Positions 40,889 through 51,004 of a DNA stretch of 64,000 bases are shown here, piece after piece. The DNA is from Grimontia sedimenti (GTDB lineage Bacteria > Pseudomonadota > Gammaproteobacteria > Enterobacterales > Vibrionaceae): the NCBI RefSeq assembly GCF_011045095.1, contig NZ_JAALDL010000012.1, forward strand, positions 1-64,000, given 5' to 3'. A program made the position numbers and the translations under genes. Numbering within the stretch: the stretch's first letter is position 1; the number at the start of each line of letters is the position of its first letter. The notes beneath the pieces are model-generated. The model worked only from the letters and a program-made list of their open reading frames with translations, had not been told where the DNA came from and ran no database searches.

Positions 40889-41866
40889 TTAGTCAGCTTG
40901 GCGCACGGCGACACCCCAAGGATAGCGGCCGACTTTTACGGTTTTCACCACCTTGCGGTTGGGAACGTCAATGATCGACACATCGCCGCTCACGCCATTG
41001 GTGGCCAGCAGTCTGTCCTGTTCGCCATTAAAGGCCATTTGCCAAACACGGCGACCCACCAGAAGATAGTCTTCTACTTCCAAGGTGTCAGTATTGACCG
41101 CGGCTACATGGTTTGCTGGGCCTAACGCGACAAATGCGGTTTTGCCATCTGCTGTAATTTTCACGCCGACTGGTTGCACTTTGTCTTTGTGGACGCCTTT
41201 GGGCGCAAAACCGATTTTCTTGATGATTTCTTTGGTGTCGGTATCTATCACCGCTACCGTGCCGCCAATTTCTGCGCTTACCCAAAGTTGCTTACCGCTT
41301 GGCGTAAATTCGGCGTAACGCGGGCGGGCATCAACCAAAGTGTTATGTACCATCTGGTTAGATTCGGTATCAATCCAGTGCGCCATGTTGGAGGTTTCAG
41401 AGGTGATGATGGCGATTTTTCCATCTGGGCTCACGGCTACGCCTTCTGGCTCAACACCCACTTCCACCTGCGCGACCACGCTGGAGCTTGGGATATCGAC
41501 CACTGTCATCAGGGCGTCGTCTTCGTTCGCGATGTATAAGCGGTTGCCATCAGGATGGAGCGCAAAAAGCTCTGGGTCTTCGCCCGACGGCAAGTCGCCG
41601 ATGATGCTGTTGGTGGCGAGATCGAGGATTTGCACCGTGTCGGATTCGCTGGCGCAGATATAGAGCTTGGTGCCGTCTTTACTAAGTTCGATGCCGCGTG
41701 GGCGATCGCCCACTTCAATAGTGTCAATCACTTCCATGGAGTCCATGTCGATCACACTGACGGTGTCATCCTTTTCGTTTGCCACATAAGCCACCTCCTT
41801 TGCCAAAGCGGGAGTGGCTAACAGCGCCGAGAAGATCACGGCGAGAATCGATTTCGAATAATTCAT
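40889..41866 (-). CDS. Periplasmic YVTN beta-propeller protein of the PQQ system
   Basis: 325 residues from the ATG at 41866 (AAGGAC upstream; an earlier start would overlap the neighbouring gene). A signal peptide ends near TPALA, followed by seven-bladed propeller repeats such as VAYVANEKDDTVSVIDMDSMEV, NRLYIANEDDALMTVVDI and DVSIIDVPNRKVVKTVKVG. Matches in type the propeller protein associated with PQQ-dependent catabolism. The role, perhaps presenting a ligand to the exporter, is unknown. Third of the four-gene minus-strand operon. Confidence 0.87.
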   Translation of the reverse strand: MNYSKSILAVIFSALLATPALAKEVAYVANEKDDTVSVIDMDSMEVIDTIEVGDRPRGIELSKDGTKLYICASESDTVQILDLATNSIIGDLPSGEDPELFALHPDGNRLYIANEDDALMTVVDIPSSSVVAQVEVGVEPEGVAVSPDGKIAIITSETSNMAHWIDTESNQMVHNTLVDARPRYAEFTPSGKQLWVSAEIGGTVAVIDTDTKEIIKKIGFAPKGVHKDKVQPVGVKITADGKTAFVALGPANHVAAVNTDTLEVEDYLLVGRRVWQMAFNGEQDRLLATNGVSGDVSIIDVPNRKVVKTVKVGRYPWGVAVRQAD

Positions 41867-41907
41867 GGTGATGTCCTTATTGTTAGCTGTCGTTCGATGA
41901 AACAAAG

Positions 41908-43095
41908 TTAAAACTGGCGGCACTGGCTTTGCGCTTCATCGATACCGAGCGAATCAAGCTCGTTACGGGGATGAAGGAAACCCTCGAATGGGGCGCTGGC
42001 CACCAGCGCTTGCGAGTCAAACAAAGGCACTGTTTGACGGAGTTGACCGTTCCATGGTCGGTAGGTCAGCTTCCGACCCTTATAGGCCGCAAGCTGGAAT
42101 TTGTCGCTCATCATGAAAGGCAAAACAGTTTTCACATTGCCTTTGTTGAGCACGGTTACCGCTTCATTAATGGAGCGAACGGCCACCCATCCTGCGTAGT
42201 CTTTGGCGGTCATTGGGCGGTCGAACTTCTTGGTGAAACGGTTTTGAAGCTGAATGGCGGCCCACTGCTCAATCACGTAGTGCCAGCCGTCGGCACGCAG
42301 GCCATGTGTGCCGATCACCGGGCGGGGAAGCCAGGTGTTGTAGGGTAGGTGTTGACCAAACAGGTTGCCCTCATCAATCACCAGCACCAAGTCGTAGTCA
42401 TCTGCCTGGGTGAAAAGCGGAAGCTCCGCTGAAGCAGTGCGGCGAAGGTCAGTGTCAAAATTCCAGACTTTCTCTTCGACGACTTTGAGGTTGTACTTCT
42501 TGAATACGTTTTTCACCGCGGAAAGATAAGCCTTATCAGCGTCTGATACACCGGAGACCAAGAAGGCGTCATTGAGGCGGCGAACCCGCATCCACTGAGC
42601 AAGGGCGTCAGCGCGCATGGTATAGCTAAGTGCCGTATGCAGAGTGTTCGACAAGCAGACACTTCGTCTTAACGCATCGTCCTGATTGCCGATGTTAAAC
42701 AGCAGTGCATCGTCTGGCAGCGCTTTACGGAGCGCTTGCAGAGAAGGTGTGTCGAGATCGGCAAGAAAATATCTCACCCCTTCGTCATACCAGGTTTTCG
42801 TGGTGGTAATGAGCGCAGTGGTATCGTCGTTGGTTTCTGCGCGAAATGCGTACTTTTGCCCCAGAAATTTCCCAGTGCCGTTGGCATCATTCACCGCGAG
42901 CTCTGCCCCTGCTTCTCCATTGTTTTCCGGCTCTGCCAGATAGTCGGGAACCGCAGTGGTAGTTTCAACCGGTACTCTCAATAGCCCTATCTCCACCTCA
43001 ACTGATGCGTGGGCAGAGAAAGAAAGCCAGCTAAGTATTACTAATAAAATATTGGTGTAATACCTTGTTTTAAATTGTTTTATTGCTTTATCCAT
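41908..43095 (-). CDS. Periplasmic substrate-binding protein of the PQQ ABC system
   Basis: 395 residues from the ATG at 43095 (a start at 43158 would precede the signal peptide). The signal peptide ends at FSAHA, followed by a Leu/Ile/Val-type periplasmic binding fold (VEIGLLRVPVE, GAELAVNDANGTGKFLG, PVIGTHGLRADGWHYVI). It resembles the ABC binding protein that accompanies PQQ alcohol dehydrogenases. First gene of the operon, divergent from the cytochrome c550 gene, so it shares the island's central regulatory region. Confidence 0.85.
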   Translation of the reverse strand: MDKAIKQFKTRYYTNILLVILSWLSFSAHASVEVEIGLLRVPVETTTAVPDYLAEPENNGEAGAELAVNDANGTGKFLGQKYAFRAETNDDTTALITTTKTWYDEGVRYFLADLDTPSLQALRKALPDDALLFNIGNQDDALRRSVCLSNTLHTALSYTMRADALAQWMRVRRLNDAFLVSGVSDADKAYLSAVKNVFKKYNLKVVEEKVWNFDTDLRRTASAELPLFTQADDYDLVLVIDEGNLFGQHLPYNTWLPRPVIGTHGLRADGWHYVIEQWAAIQLQNRFTKKFDRPMTAKDYAGWVAVRSINEAVTVLNKGNVKTVLPFMMSDKFQLAAYKGRKLTYRPWNGQLRQTVPLFDSQALVASAPFEGFLHPRNELDSLGIDEAQSQCRQF

Positions 43096-43287
43096 CGAAA
43101 ATACTGCTCCGTGGTCGCATACGTTTTTTACTGTATGCAGCGCTGGGATATTTGCCAAAAACCAGAACGAGACTTTTTAAAAAATCCTCCCAAAGAATGA
43201 GGAATATCCCCGCTTTTGTACCATGTCCTCAAACTCTCGCCGCTCCTACACTTTTTCCAACGCTGACCAATTAAGGAGTCGAGAGAC

Positions 43288-43740
43288 ATGGAAAAGGTTG
43301 AACGTAATATTTGTATTCTGACTGCCGTGGCACTGCTTTCTGTGCTGAGTACCCAACTGGCATTTGCCCACGGTGATGTCACCCCACAATCCATTGATAC
43401 CTCAAGCATCCCCACTCTCGGAGAGGATTGGGCCGAAACCAACCCTTACCGTGAACTTGATGGTGATGTGAAGGTGGAAATCGAGCGTCTTGGGGCATCA
43501 GCCTACAACCAGAACTGTGCACGTTGCCATGGACTTGAAGGCATTTCAGGCGGTATAGCGCCTGACCTTCGTATGCTCGAGCCAGACTACGACGGTGATG
43601 AATGGTATGTGTACCGGGTGCAGAATGGCGCGGTACGTAACGGCGCGGTTTACATGCCGAAAATGACCGAACACCTCAATCAGGAAGCATTGTGGGCGAT
43701 CCGCACCTGGCTGGAATCTGTGGCACCGGATAACGGCTAA
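43288..43740 (+). CDS. Cytochrome c550 (PedF/ExaB-like)
   Basis: 150 residues. A signal peptide ends near LAFA, followed by a single haem c site CARCH (C77, C80, H81) and a likely Met ligand in YMPKM. It accepts electrons from the PQQ alcohol dehydrogenase and passes them to a terminal oxidase. First gene of the plus-strand run; the next gene begins 16 bases on. The long N-terminal part before the haem site fits PedF-type c550. Confidence 0.9.
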   Translation: MEKVERNICILTAVALLSVLSTQLAFAHGDVTPQSIDTSSIPTLGEDWAETNPYRELDGDVKVEIERLGASAYNQNCARCHGLEGISGGIAPDLRMLEPDYDGDEWYVYRVQNGAVRNGAVYMPKMTEHLNQEALWAIRTWLESVAPDNG

Positions 43741-43756
43741 CGAGGAGGGCGCCGGG

Positions 43757-44704
43757 ATGAAGTTGATAACCGCTATTCGGACTTTCTGCTTGCTGCTATG
43801 TATGACGCTGACTACGCCATCCCACGCGCTTTCCTATGACGATATTCAGTCCCGTGGCGTGATTGCTATTGCGGTCTACAAGGATTTCCCGCCGTACTCG
43901 TTCAAGGATGAGAATGGAAATCCGAAGGGCATTGATGTGGAGCTTGCCAAAGCCCTTGCCAAGGGGCTGGATGTCGAACTTGACCTTCGCTGGATGACCC
44001 CGGACGAAACGGTCGAAGACGATATGCGTAATTATCTTTGGAAAGGGATGAACCTCACCAGTGAGGACGGCCAGCGCGTGAAAGCAGACGTCATGTTGCG
44101 AGTGCCGTACGACCGCGAATTTGCGATGAAACGTGATGATATTGGTCATCCCGCTCATGAACTGGTGCACATGTTCGCCCCTTACCAGCAAGAGCGTTGG
44201 TTGATGGCTTACGATGCGGCCAAGCTCGACAGGCCACAAACTGCCGCCCGTTTTATGTATCACCCGGTGGGCGTTGAAGTGGACACGGTCCCTCAGTTCT
44301 TCGTGACCACAGCCTATGGGGGGCGTTTCCGCGAAAAAAGCCGCACTTATCCCTCTACCCCCGACGCTTTTCAAGCGCTCAACGATGGCGAAGTTTCTAT
44401 CGTGATGGGCACCGCTTCGCAGCTCGAATGGCTGCATCACAACAACAAAAAGCCGCAAGCCAACGAGCAACTCACTGAGCTCGCGTTTCCACTTCTGGGG
44501 CGCAGCGAGTGGGAGCTCGGTATTGCGGTGCACTCGAACTACCGTCAATTGGCCTACGCACTGGAAGACATTGTGATGGCTCATATCAACAACGGTGACT
44601 TTGTGCGCTGGGGTGAAAAGTTCGGGGTGGATTTCCAACTTCCTGAACGTTTCCGTCCTGAGCCAGAAGTTACCAATGAAGAGGCCATCGCACAGACACC
44701 GTAA
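43757..44704 (+). CDS. Quinoprotein-associated periplasmic binding protein (PedG-like)
   Basis: 315 residues: signal peptide ending near SHALS, then a family-3 solute-binding fold (GVIAIAVYKDFPPYSFKDENG, GIDVELAKALAKGLDVELDLRW, GTASQLEWLHH). Such proteins always stand next to PQQ alcohol dehydrogenases (PedG, MxaJ). MxaJ is needed for assembly of methanol dehydrogenase, so a maturation role is more likely than transport. It has no ABC partners of its own here. Confidence 0.88.
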   Translation: MKLITAIRTFCLLLCMTLTTPSHALSYDDIQSRGVIAIAVYKDFPPYSFKDENGNPKGIDVELAKALAKGLDVELDLRWMTPDETVEDDMRNYLWKGMNLTSEDGQRVKADVMLRVPYDREFAMKRDDIGHPAHELVHMFAPYQQERWLMAYDAAKLDRPQTAARFMYHPVGVEVDTVPQFFVTTAYGGRFREKSRTYPSTPDAFQALNDGEVSIVMGTASQLEWLHHNNKKPQANEQLTELAFPLLGRSEWELGIAVHSNYRQLAYALEDIVMAHINNGDFVRWGEKFGVDFQLPERFRPEPEVTNEEAIAQTP

Positions 44705-44816
44705 TTCCAAACAGCCTGTTATCTCTCGCGAACCGAACTCTCCCTCATCGCGATGCGGGGGCAGGACAGGCACCACTATAACGAAACAAGCATTCAGCCA
44801 ACAATGAGGTATCCCT

Positions 44817-46574
44817 ATGACAATTAAGTCATTTAAACATTGCGGACTCTATGCCGCACTCTCGCTCGCGATGACGGCTTCGCCCGTTTACGCGGGTGTC
44901 ACGGACAAAGACATCCTCGCCGATCAGGAGACCATAGAGGACGTGGTGACTTATGGTCTTGGGCTTCGTGGTCAGCGCTACAGCCCGATGGACACCATCA
45001 ACCGCGAGACCGTCAAAGAAATCCGTCCTGTGTGGGCCTTCTCTCTTGGTGGGGAAAAACAGCGTGGTCAGGAAAGCCAGCCCATGGTGAAAGATGGCGT
45101 TATGTACATCACAGGTTCCTATTCCCGAGTGTTCGCGATTGATGCGAAAACCGGAGAGGAGCTGTGGCAATACGACGCACGCCTGCCGGATGGCATCATG
45201 CCCTGTTGTGACGTAATTAACCGTGGTGTCGCGCTTTACGACGACTTGGTTATCTTTGGTACGTTGGACGCCAAGCTTGTGGCGCTGGATGCGAAAACCG
45301 GTAAAACCCGCTGGAAAAAAACCGTTGATAATTATCAAGATGGCTACTCCATTACTGCGGCACCCATTGTGGTGAAAGGCAAAGTGATCACCGGTGTATC
45401 GGGTGGTGAGTTTGGTATCGTGGGTAAGGTTAGAGCTTATGACGCAAAAACCGGTAAGTTGGTCTGGGAACGTCCAACGGTCGAGGGCCACATGGGCTAC
45501 GTCTGGAAAGACGGTAAGAAAACTGAAAACGGGATCTCGGGCGGTGCACCGGGGAAAACCTGGCCAGCAGACCTCTGGAAAAGCGGCGGCGCAGCACCTT
45601 GGTTAGGCGGTACTTACGATGCCGACACTGACCTTTTATTCTTCGGTACGGGTAACCCTGCGCCTTGGAACTCACACATGCGTCCGGGCGACAACCTCTT
45701 CTCTTCTTCACGTCTCGCGATCGATCCGGATGATGGCAAAATTGTCTGGCACTTCCAGACCACGCCGCATGATGGCTGGGACTTCGATGGTGTGAACGAG
45801 CTGATTGCGTTTGATTACACCGAAAACGGCAAGAAAGTGAAAGCGGCTGCAACCGCTGACCGTAACGGCTTCTTCTATGTGCTTGATCGTACCAATGGTG
45901 ATTTCATCCGTGGTTTCCCGTTTGTGAATGAAATCAGCTGGGCGAAGGGGCTCGATGACAAAGGCCGTCCGCTTTACGTCAAAGACAACCGTCCCGGAGA
46001 CCCTTCCGGTGACAAGCAAGGCAAAACGGTAGAGGCAGTACCTTCCTTCCTCGGCGGGAAAAACTGGATGCCAATGGCATACAGTCCAGATACCGGCCTG
46101 TTCTATGTGCCTGCCAATGAATGGAAAATGGATATCTGGAATGAGCCCGTCGCCTACAAAAAAGGCGCGGCCTACCTCGGTGCGGGCTTTACCATCAGAA
46201 CACTCAATGATGAGTACATTGGTGCACTGCGTGCTTACGACCCTAAGACCGGTGAGCGTGTCTGGGAATACCAGAACTACGCGCCATTGTGGGGCGGTGT
46301 GATGACCACGGCAGGAGGTCTGGTGTTTACGGGTAACCCAGAAGGTTATCTGATGGCATTCGATGACAAGACCGGCGAGCTGCTTTATAAGTTCAACACA
46401 GGCTCTGGCATCGTAGGTAGCCCTGTGACCTGGGAAATGGACGGTGAGCAGTATGTGTCCGTGCTTTCCGGTTGGGGTGGTGCGGTACCGCTTTGGGGCG
46501 GTGATGTGGCCAAACGTGTGAAAGATTTCAACCAAGGTGGCATGGTGTGGACCTTTAAGCTGCCGAAAAGCTGA
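44817..46574 (+). CDS. PQQ-dependent alcohol dehydrogenase with lanthanide-type active site
   Basis: 585 residues. A signal peptide ends near SPVYA, followed by an eight-bladed quinoprotein propeller with repeated tryptophan-docking motifs ([26 protein letters not shown]). The vicinal disulfide C130-C131 and metal/catalytic residues E198, N280 and D322 can be placed by alignment from memory. Residue 324, two after the catalytic Asp, is Asp (WDFDG). Calcium enzymes such as MxaF have Ala there (WDYAG), while lanthanide enzymes (XoxF, PedH) have Asp. It probably oxidises ethanol or other short alcohols in the periplasm. A GAGGT ribosome-binding site is six bases before the ATG. Confidence 0.93.
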   Translation: MTIKSFKHCGLYAALSLAMTASPVYAGVTDKDILADQETIEDVVTYGLGLRGQRYSPMDTINRETVKEIRPVWAFSLGGEKQRGQESQPMVKDGVMYITGSYSRVFAIDAKTGEELWQYDARLPDGIMPCCDVINRGVALYDDLVIFGTLDAKLVALDAKTGKTRWKKTVDNYQDGYSITAAPIVVKGKVITGVSGGEFGIVGKVRAYDAKTGKLVWERPTVEGHMGYVWKDGKKTENGISGGAPGKTWPADLWKSGGAAPWLGGTYDADTDLLFFGTGNPAPWNSHMRPGDNLFSSSRLAIDPDDGKIVWHFQTTPHDGWDFDGVNELIAFDYTENGKKVKAAATADRNGFFYVLDRTNGDFIRGFPFVNEISWAKGLDDKGRPLYVKDNRPGDPSGDKQGKTVEAVPSFLGGKNWMPMAYSPDTGLFYVPANEWKMDIWNEPVAYKKGAAYLGAGFTIRTLNDEYIGALRAYDPKTGERVWEYQNYAPLWGGVMTTAGGLVFTGNPEGYLMAFDDKTGELLYKFNTGSGIVGSPVTWEMDGEQYVSVLSGWGGAVPLWGGDVAKRVKDFNQGGMVWTFKLPKS

Positions 46575-46580
46575 TGCTTT

Positions 46581-46627
46581 ATACCCAAACTCGCTGAATC
46601 CTGCATCTTCAGGTTGTTTGGGTATAT
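46581..46627. repeat. Complete dispersed palindromic repeat
   Basis: ATACCCAAAC ... GTTTGGGTAT form perfect ten-base inverted arms around an inner CTGAA/TTCAG pair with TCCTGCATC between. A half copy lies at 31968-32008. Same-type elements are common in Vibrio intergenic DNA. It lies just after the dehydrogenase stop codon. Confidence 0.7.
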
Positions 46628-46655
46628 ATCTGATTGATAAAACAAATGTAAAAAC

Positions 46656-46691
46656 CAGCAAGGCCGGATGATTTCCGGCCTTGCTGCGTTT
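46656..46691 (+). terminator. Terminator after the alcohol dehydrogenase
   Basis: Thirteen-pair stem CAGCAAGGCCGGA/TCCGGCCTTGCTG with a five-base loop and a short T run (CGTTTT). It separates the alcohol dehydrogenase from the aldehyde dehydrogenase. The rest of 46575-46936 shows only a hairpin GCCTGAC/GTCAGG near 46873-46901 and no gene. Confidence 0.75.
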
Positions 46692-46936
46692 TGGTGCATA
46701 ACAATCCGGCAGGGTATTGAATTTGTGACGGCCTCCTTTCCGGAAATCCTCAGATACTGAAGTGAAAGCAACATTATCCTCCTCTCTGTCTCCCTCCAAA
46801 GTATGAGATTTTGCCAACCAAGGGGCGATGGAGAGATTTGGTGGTCATTCCATACTGTTACTACAACAACGCCTGACTCCGTATCTTCGGTTCGTCAGGG
46901 AGGACACAGGGAATTTCGCCAAAACAGGGGTGGATA

Positions 46937-48445
46937 ATGATTTACGCAAAACCAAATACCGACGGAGCCGTCGTAAACTTTAAGGCGCGTTATGCAAACT
47001 ACATCGGTGGTGATTGGATTCCGCCAGTCAAGGGGCAGTACTTCACGGACACCTCGCCTTGTACAGGTGATCCCATCGCTGAAATCCCGCGTTCAACGTC
47101 AGAAGACATCGAGCTCGCGCTGGACGCCGCCCACTCGGCAAAAGCCACTTGGGGTGCTACCTCGGTCACTGAGCGTGCCAACATCCTGCTTAAAATCGCT
47201 GACCGCATCGAAGCCAACCTCGAATATCTGGCCGTGGCAGAGACTTGGGAAAACGGCAAAGCAGTGCGCGAAACCCTTGCCGCTGACATTCCGCTTTGTG
47301 TCGACCATTTCCGCTACTTCGCCGGCGCGATTAGGGCGCAAGAGGGCTCTGCGGCTGAAATTGACTCCAATACCGTGGCCTACCATATCCATGAGCCACT
47401 TGGTGTAGTCGGTCAAATCATTCCATGGAACTTCCCACTGCTGATGGCAGCATGGAAACTGGCGCCGGCACTGGCTGCAGGTAACTGTATTGTTCTGAAA
47501 CCCGCTGAGCAAACTCCAACCACCATTCTTCTATTGATGGAAATCATCGGCGATCTGCTGCCACCGGGCGTACTGAATGTCGTCAACGGTATGGGTCCAG
47601 AAGCCGGTCAGGCACTGGCTACCTCAGACCGCATTGCGAAAATTGCCTTCACCGGTTCAACCGCGATTGGTAACCATGTACTTCGCTGCGCCGCTGACAA
47701 CCTGATCCCATCCACGGTGGAGCTGGGCGGTAAGTCGCCAAACATCTACTTCGAAGACGTGATGCAGCAGGAAGACGAGTTCATCAGCAAAGCCGTAGAA
47801 GGTTGTGTGCTGGCGTTCTTCAACCAAGGTGAAGTGTGTACTTGTCCTTCACGCCTGCTGGTTCAGGAAAGCATCTACGAAGAGTTTATTGCCAAAGTGA
47901 TTGAGCGTGCGAAAGCCATCAAACACGGTAACCCATTGGATACAGAAACTCAGGTCGGTGCGCAGGCTTCTAATGAGCAGTTTGAGAAAATCAAAGGCTA
48001 CTTCGACATTGGCCGTGCGGAAGGTGCTGAAGTGTTGATTGGTGGTGATGCCGCAGACTTCGGTGGTGGTTACTACATCCAGCCAACCATCCTGAAAGGC
48101 GAAAACCACATGCGTGTGTTCCAGGAAGAGATCTTCGGTCCGGTTGTGAGCGTGGTGACCTTCAAAGATGAAGCGGAAGCGCTGGCGATTGCCAACGACA
48201 CAGAATACGGCTTAGGTGCCGGTCTGTGGACCCGCGACATCAACCGTGCTTATCGCGTTGGTCGCGCGATTGAAGCAGGTCGTGTCTGGACTAACTGTTA
48301 CCACCTCTACCCAGCGCATGCTGCATTCGGTGGCTACAAGAAATCCGGTATCGGCCGTGAAACCCATAAGATGATGCTCGACCATTACCAGCAAACGAAG
48401 AACCTGCTGGTGAGCTACGACATCAACCCATTGGGTTTCTTCTAA
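46937..48445 (+). CDS. NAD-dependent aldehyde dehydrogenase (ExaC/PedI-like)
   Basis: 502 residues. NAD-binding [19 protein letters not shown] and GSTAIGN, glutamate motif ELGGKSPNI, and the catalytic cysteine region [16 protein letters not shown] with Cys at about 301. It turns the aldehyde produced by the periplasmic dehydrogenase into the acid once it enters the cytoplasm. Family resemblance to acetaldehyde dehydrogenase AldB/ExaC fits the pathway. It has its own leader with a terminator upstream and a hairpin downstream. Confidence 0.92.
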   Translation: MIYAKPNTDGAVVNFKARYANYIGGDWIPPVKGQYFTDTSPCTGDPIAEIPRSTSEDIELALDAAHSAKATWGATSVTERANILLKIADRIEANLEYLAVAETWENGKAVRETLAADIPLCVDHFRYFAGAIRAQEGSAAEIDSNTVAYHIHEPLGVVGQIIPWNFPLLMAAWKLAPALAAGNCIVLKPAEQTPTTILLLMEIIGDLLPPGVLNVVNGMGPEAGQALATSDRIAKIAFTGSTAIGNHVLRCAADNLIPSTVELGGKSPNIYFEDVMQQEDEFISKAVEGCVLAFFNQGEVCTCPSRLLVQESIYEEFIAKVIERAKAIKHGNPLDTETQVGAQASNEQFEKIKGYFDIGRAEGAEVLIGGDAADFGGGYYIQPTILKGENHMRVFQEEIFGPVVSVVTFKDEAEALAIANDTEYGLGAGLWTRDINRAYRVGRAIEAGRVWTNCYHLYPAHAAFGGYKKSGIGRETHKMMLDHYQQTKNLLVSYDINPLGFF

Positions 48446-48457
48446 GTCAGTCTGAGA

Positions 48458-48497
48458 GCGTGTTGCTGCGAGGTGAAAGTCGACAGCAGTAACACGC
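48458..48497 (+). repeat. Long intergenic hairpin downstream of the aldehyde dehydrogenase
   Basis: GCGTGTTGCTGC (48458-48469) pairs with GCAGTAACACGC (48486-48497) with one mismatch, in the 216-base gap before the NosR-like gene. No T run follows, so it is not a classic terminator. Confidence 0.5.
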
Positions 48498-48576
48498 ACT
48501 TTGTTCTAAGTCCGTTTGTTCGATATCCGCTTGTTCGAAGGCAGTTAATCCTCCCGGTGCTGCCTGAGGCGAGAGC

Positions 48577-48605
48577 TTTTGCGGGGCATATGCCCCGCTT
48601 TTTTC
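48577..48605 (+). terminator. Terminator upstream of the NosR-like gene
   Basis: Fully palindromic stem GCGGGGCA/TGCCCCGC flanked by A and T runs (AAAAGCGGGG...CCCCGCTTTTTT split). It ends the aldehyde dehydrogenase unit. Confidence 0.85.
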
Positions 48606-48661
48606 TTTCAAAGGACGGTTGTTCTCTCGCGCTTTCTGGCGCTTGAGCCTAGAGGTGTATC

Positions 48662-50803
48662 ATGCGTTGGCGTAGTGCCCTGATACTGTGGCTGCTTCTC
48701 ATGTTATTGCCCTTCCTCTCGATGGCTTCCCCTTGGCTGGAAGTGAGCGAGGAAGCAGCATCATTGTTTCCCAGCGCCACCCGGATGAAAGCCTCGGAAG
48801 ACGCGCTGCCTGTCACTGAAATCTACCAGCTCGACCAGCCCATCGGCTATTTGTTTGAAACCGATAACCTCACCAACTTTCCCGGTTTCTCCGGCGATAC
48901 GATTAACCTGCGCGTTGGGCTTGATACCAAAGGGCGCATTGTGGGGCTGCTATTGCTTGGTCACCACGAACCGATATTTCTGCACGGTCTTGGCGAAAAA
49001 CCACTGATTGATTTTATCCGCCAATATCAAGGGTTGTCGTTGAAACAACAGGTGCTGGTGGGCAGCGACCAACAACGCATCGCGAGTGATGACATCGCTT
49101 ACTTTGACGGTGTCACCAAGGCGACCGTGTCAGTAATGGTGGTGCACGACACCATCATCGCAGCGGCAAGGAAAGTGGCGCAGTCGCGGCTGACTGGGTT
49201 CGGCTCAGCGACTCAGGCGATTTTGAATACGGAAAGCTATCACCCGAAAACCCTCGACGTTCTTCGAAGCGAAGGCCTGCTGTTCCGATGGCAAATGGGG
49301 AATGAAGAGGCTGAAACTGCCCTTAACACCTCACCGGACAGAATCGCCGAGGCAAGAGAAGATAACGCAGACAAAGATGCGCCATTTTTGGATTTAACCT
49401 TTGCAGTTCTAAACCCTCCACTGATAGGCAAAAATCTGCTGGGGGAGGAGGAATACGCCCGCATTATGGCAACACTGGAGCCGGGTGAAGTGGCAGTGCT
49501 GGTGGGCTCTCGCGGTGGCTATCATCATGTGGCGGAAGACTTCGTGGCGGGCACTGCGCCCCAGCGCCTGACCTTGAAGCAGGAAGCCAGCCCGCTCGCC
49601 CTACGGGATGCTGATTTGTTCCACGCACAACCTCCTACTTTTTCCGTTGCGCTTGCGCCATTCGAGCGTACCCATATATTTACCTTTTCAGACCAAAGTG
49701 GCTTCGACCCTTCGCTTCCGATCACCGTTGGAATCAATGTTCAGGTGAAAAAGAATTTTCTGGAATCGGAAACAATCACCGTTTCTACCGATTATTCACT
49801 CCCCAAATCGGTGCAAACCCCGGTTGAGCCTCCGGAGAAGCCGTTGTCACTCTGGCAGCGTATCTGGTTGGATAGAACGCTAGAAATCAGTGTGCTAGCG
49901 GTATATTTGGTGTTGCTGACGGGGGCATTCGTCTTTCAGCACAGGCTGGCCAGATTCGGTCAATATTTAACGCCGATAAGATTGGTATCTCTCTGTTTTA
50001 TCATTCTTTTTATTGGGTTTTATACCCAGGGGCAATTGTCGGTGGTGAACATCTACACCTTGCTGTTATCGCTATGGCAAGGGTTTGATATCCAAGTCTT
50101 TTTGCTCGATCCCATGCTGTTTATTCTTTGGAGTTACGTGTTTATCAGCCTTTTTCTATGGGGAAGGGGACTGTTCTGTGGCTGGCTATGCCCGTTTGGC
50201 GCCATGCAGGAGCTGGTGGCAGCGGTGGCTGAGAAGCTTCGTATCCGGCAATGGAAGGTCGATAACGTACTTCATAGCCGATTGATTTACCTGAAATATG
50301 GTGTGCTTTTGGTGCTGGTGGGAACGTCCTTTTACAGCCTCTCTTTAGCTGAAACCATGGCCGAAATTGAGCCCTTTAAAACTGCTGTCACCCTGATGTT
50401 TGAGCGCAGCGTCCCATTTGTCATTTATGCGGTTTTACTGCTGCTGATCAGCGCCAAAATCCACAAGGCTTACTGTCGGTATTTGTGTCCTCTCGGAGCG
50501 GGTTTAGCGGCGCTTGGAAGGCTCAGGATGTTCAGTTGGTTAACCCGAAGAAAGGAGTGTGGAACTCCCTGTCGGCTTTGTGAAAAACACTGTGGGATCA
50601 ACGCTATACATAAAGATGGCTCGATAGATTACAACGAGTGTGTACAGTGTTTTGCCTGCCTTGCGATCATCAATGACAACACCCGTTGCGTGGCGGATAA
50701 ATATGGCAAACGCAGACGCAAAACGAGGGGGCCGGGCGAGGCGATTCCGGTTGCCATCTGTGACCCTTCGAACAGCACCCAACAAGGCCCATCAGAGATA
50801 TAA
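48662..50803 (+). CDS. NosR/NirI-like membrane flavin and polyferredoxin protein
   Basis: 713 residues. A signal peptide is followed by a periplasmic FMN-binding domain (INLRVGLDTKGRIVGLLLLGHHEP; the DGVTKATVS segment is the typical covalent-flavin threonine region). Five transmembrane helices come between about 410 and 605, with CGWLCPFG and CRYLCPLG cysteine pairs, then two [4Fe-4S] ferredoxin sites (CGTPCRLCEKHC and CVQCFACL). NosR and NirI move electrons to nitrous-oxide or nitrite reductase, but no such enzyme is here. Located between the aldehyde dehydrogenase and pqqA, it probably serves quinoprotein maturation or electron flow. Confidence 0.87.
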   Translation: MRWRSALILWLLLMLLPFLSMASPWLEVSEEAASLFPSATRMKASEDALPVTEIYQLDQPIGYLFETDNLTNFPGFSGDTINLRVGLDTKGRIVGLLLLGHHEPIFLHGLGEKPLIDFIRQYQGLSLKQQVLVGSDQQRIASDDIAYFDGVTKATVSVMVVHDTIIAAARKVAQSRLTGFGSATQAILNTESYHPKTLDVLRSEGLLFRWQMGNEEAETALNTSPDRIAEAREDNADKDAPFLDLTFAVLNPPLIGKNLLGEEEYARIMATLEPGEVAVLVGSRGGYHHVAEDFVAGTAPQRLTLKQEASPLALRDADLFHAQPPTFSVALAPFERTHIFTFSDQSGFDPSLPITVGINVQVKKNFLESETITVSTDYSLPKSVQTPVEPPEKPLSLWQRIWLDRTLEISVLAVYLVLLTGAFVFQHRLARFGQYLTPIRLVSLCFIILFIGFYTQGQLSVVNIYTLLLSLWQGFDIQVFLLDPMLFILWSYVFISLFLWGRGLFCGWLCPFGAMQELVAAVAEKLRIRQWKVDNVLHSRLIYLKYGVLLVLVGTSFYSLSLAETMAEIEPFKTAVTLMFERSVPFVIYAVLLLLISAKIHKAYCRYLCPLGAGLAALGRLRMFSWLTRRKECGTPCRLCEKHCGINAIHKDGSIDYNECVQCFACLAIINDNTRCVADKYGKRRRKTRGPGEAIPVAICDPSNSTQQGPSEI

Positions 50804-50923
50804 AATCAGTGTCTTAGATGAAAGAAATCATCACAAAGTAGGATTGGTAGATCCGGCGCATGTGCATAGGCTAAATCAGGAGGCAAGATCAGCCTCGAAG
50901 TATCGGTACAAGGAGCGAAAGTT

Positions 50924-50995
50924 ATGTGGAAGAAACCAAGCTACACAGAGCTCAGACTCGGTTTTGAAGTAACCCTTTACATCAGTAACCGTTAA
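50924..50995 (+). CDS. pqqA: PQQ precursor peptide PqqA
   Basis: 23 residues, [20 protein letters not shown] then SNR. The Glu and Tyr of EVTLY (E15 and Y19) are the residues joined by PqqE to make the PQQ skeleton. An AAGGAGCG ribosome-binding site is at a good distance. It is followed by a terminator-like hairpin and then pqqB. The size matches the family. Confidence 0.96.
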   Translation: MWKKPSYTELRLGFEVTLYISNR

Positions 50996-51004
50996 GTAGC
51001 TGAC

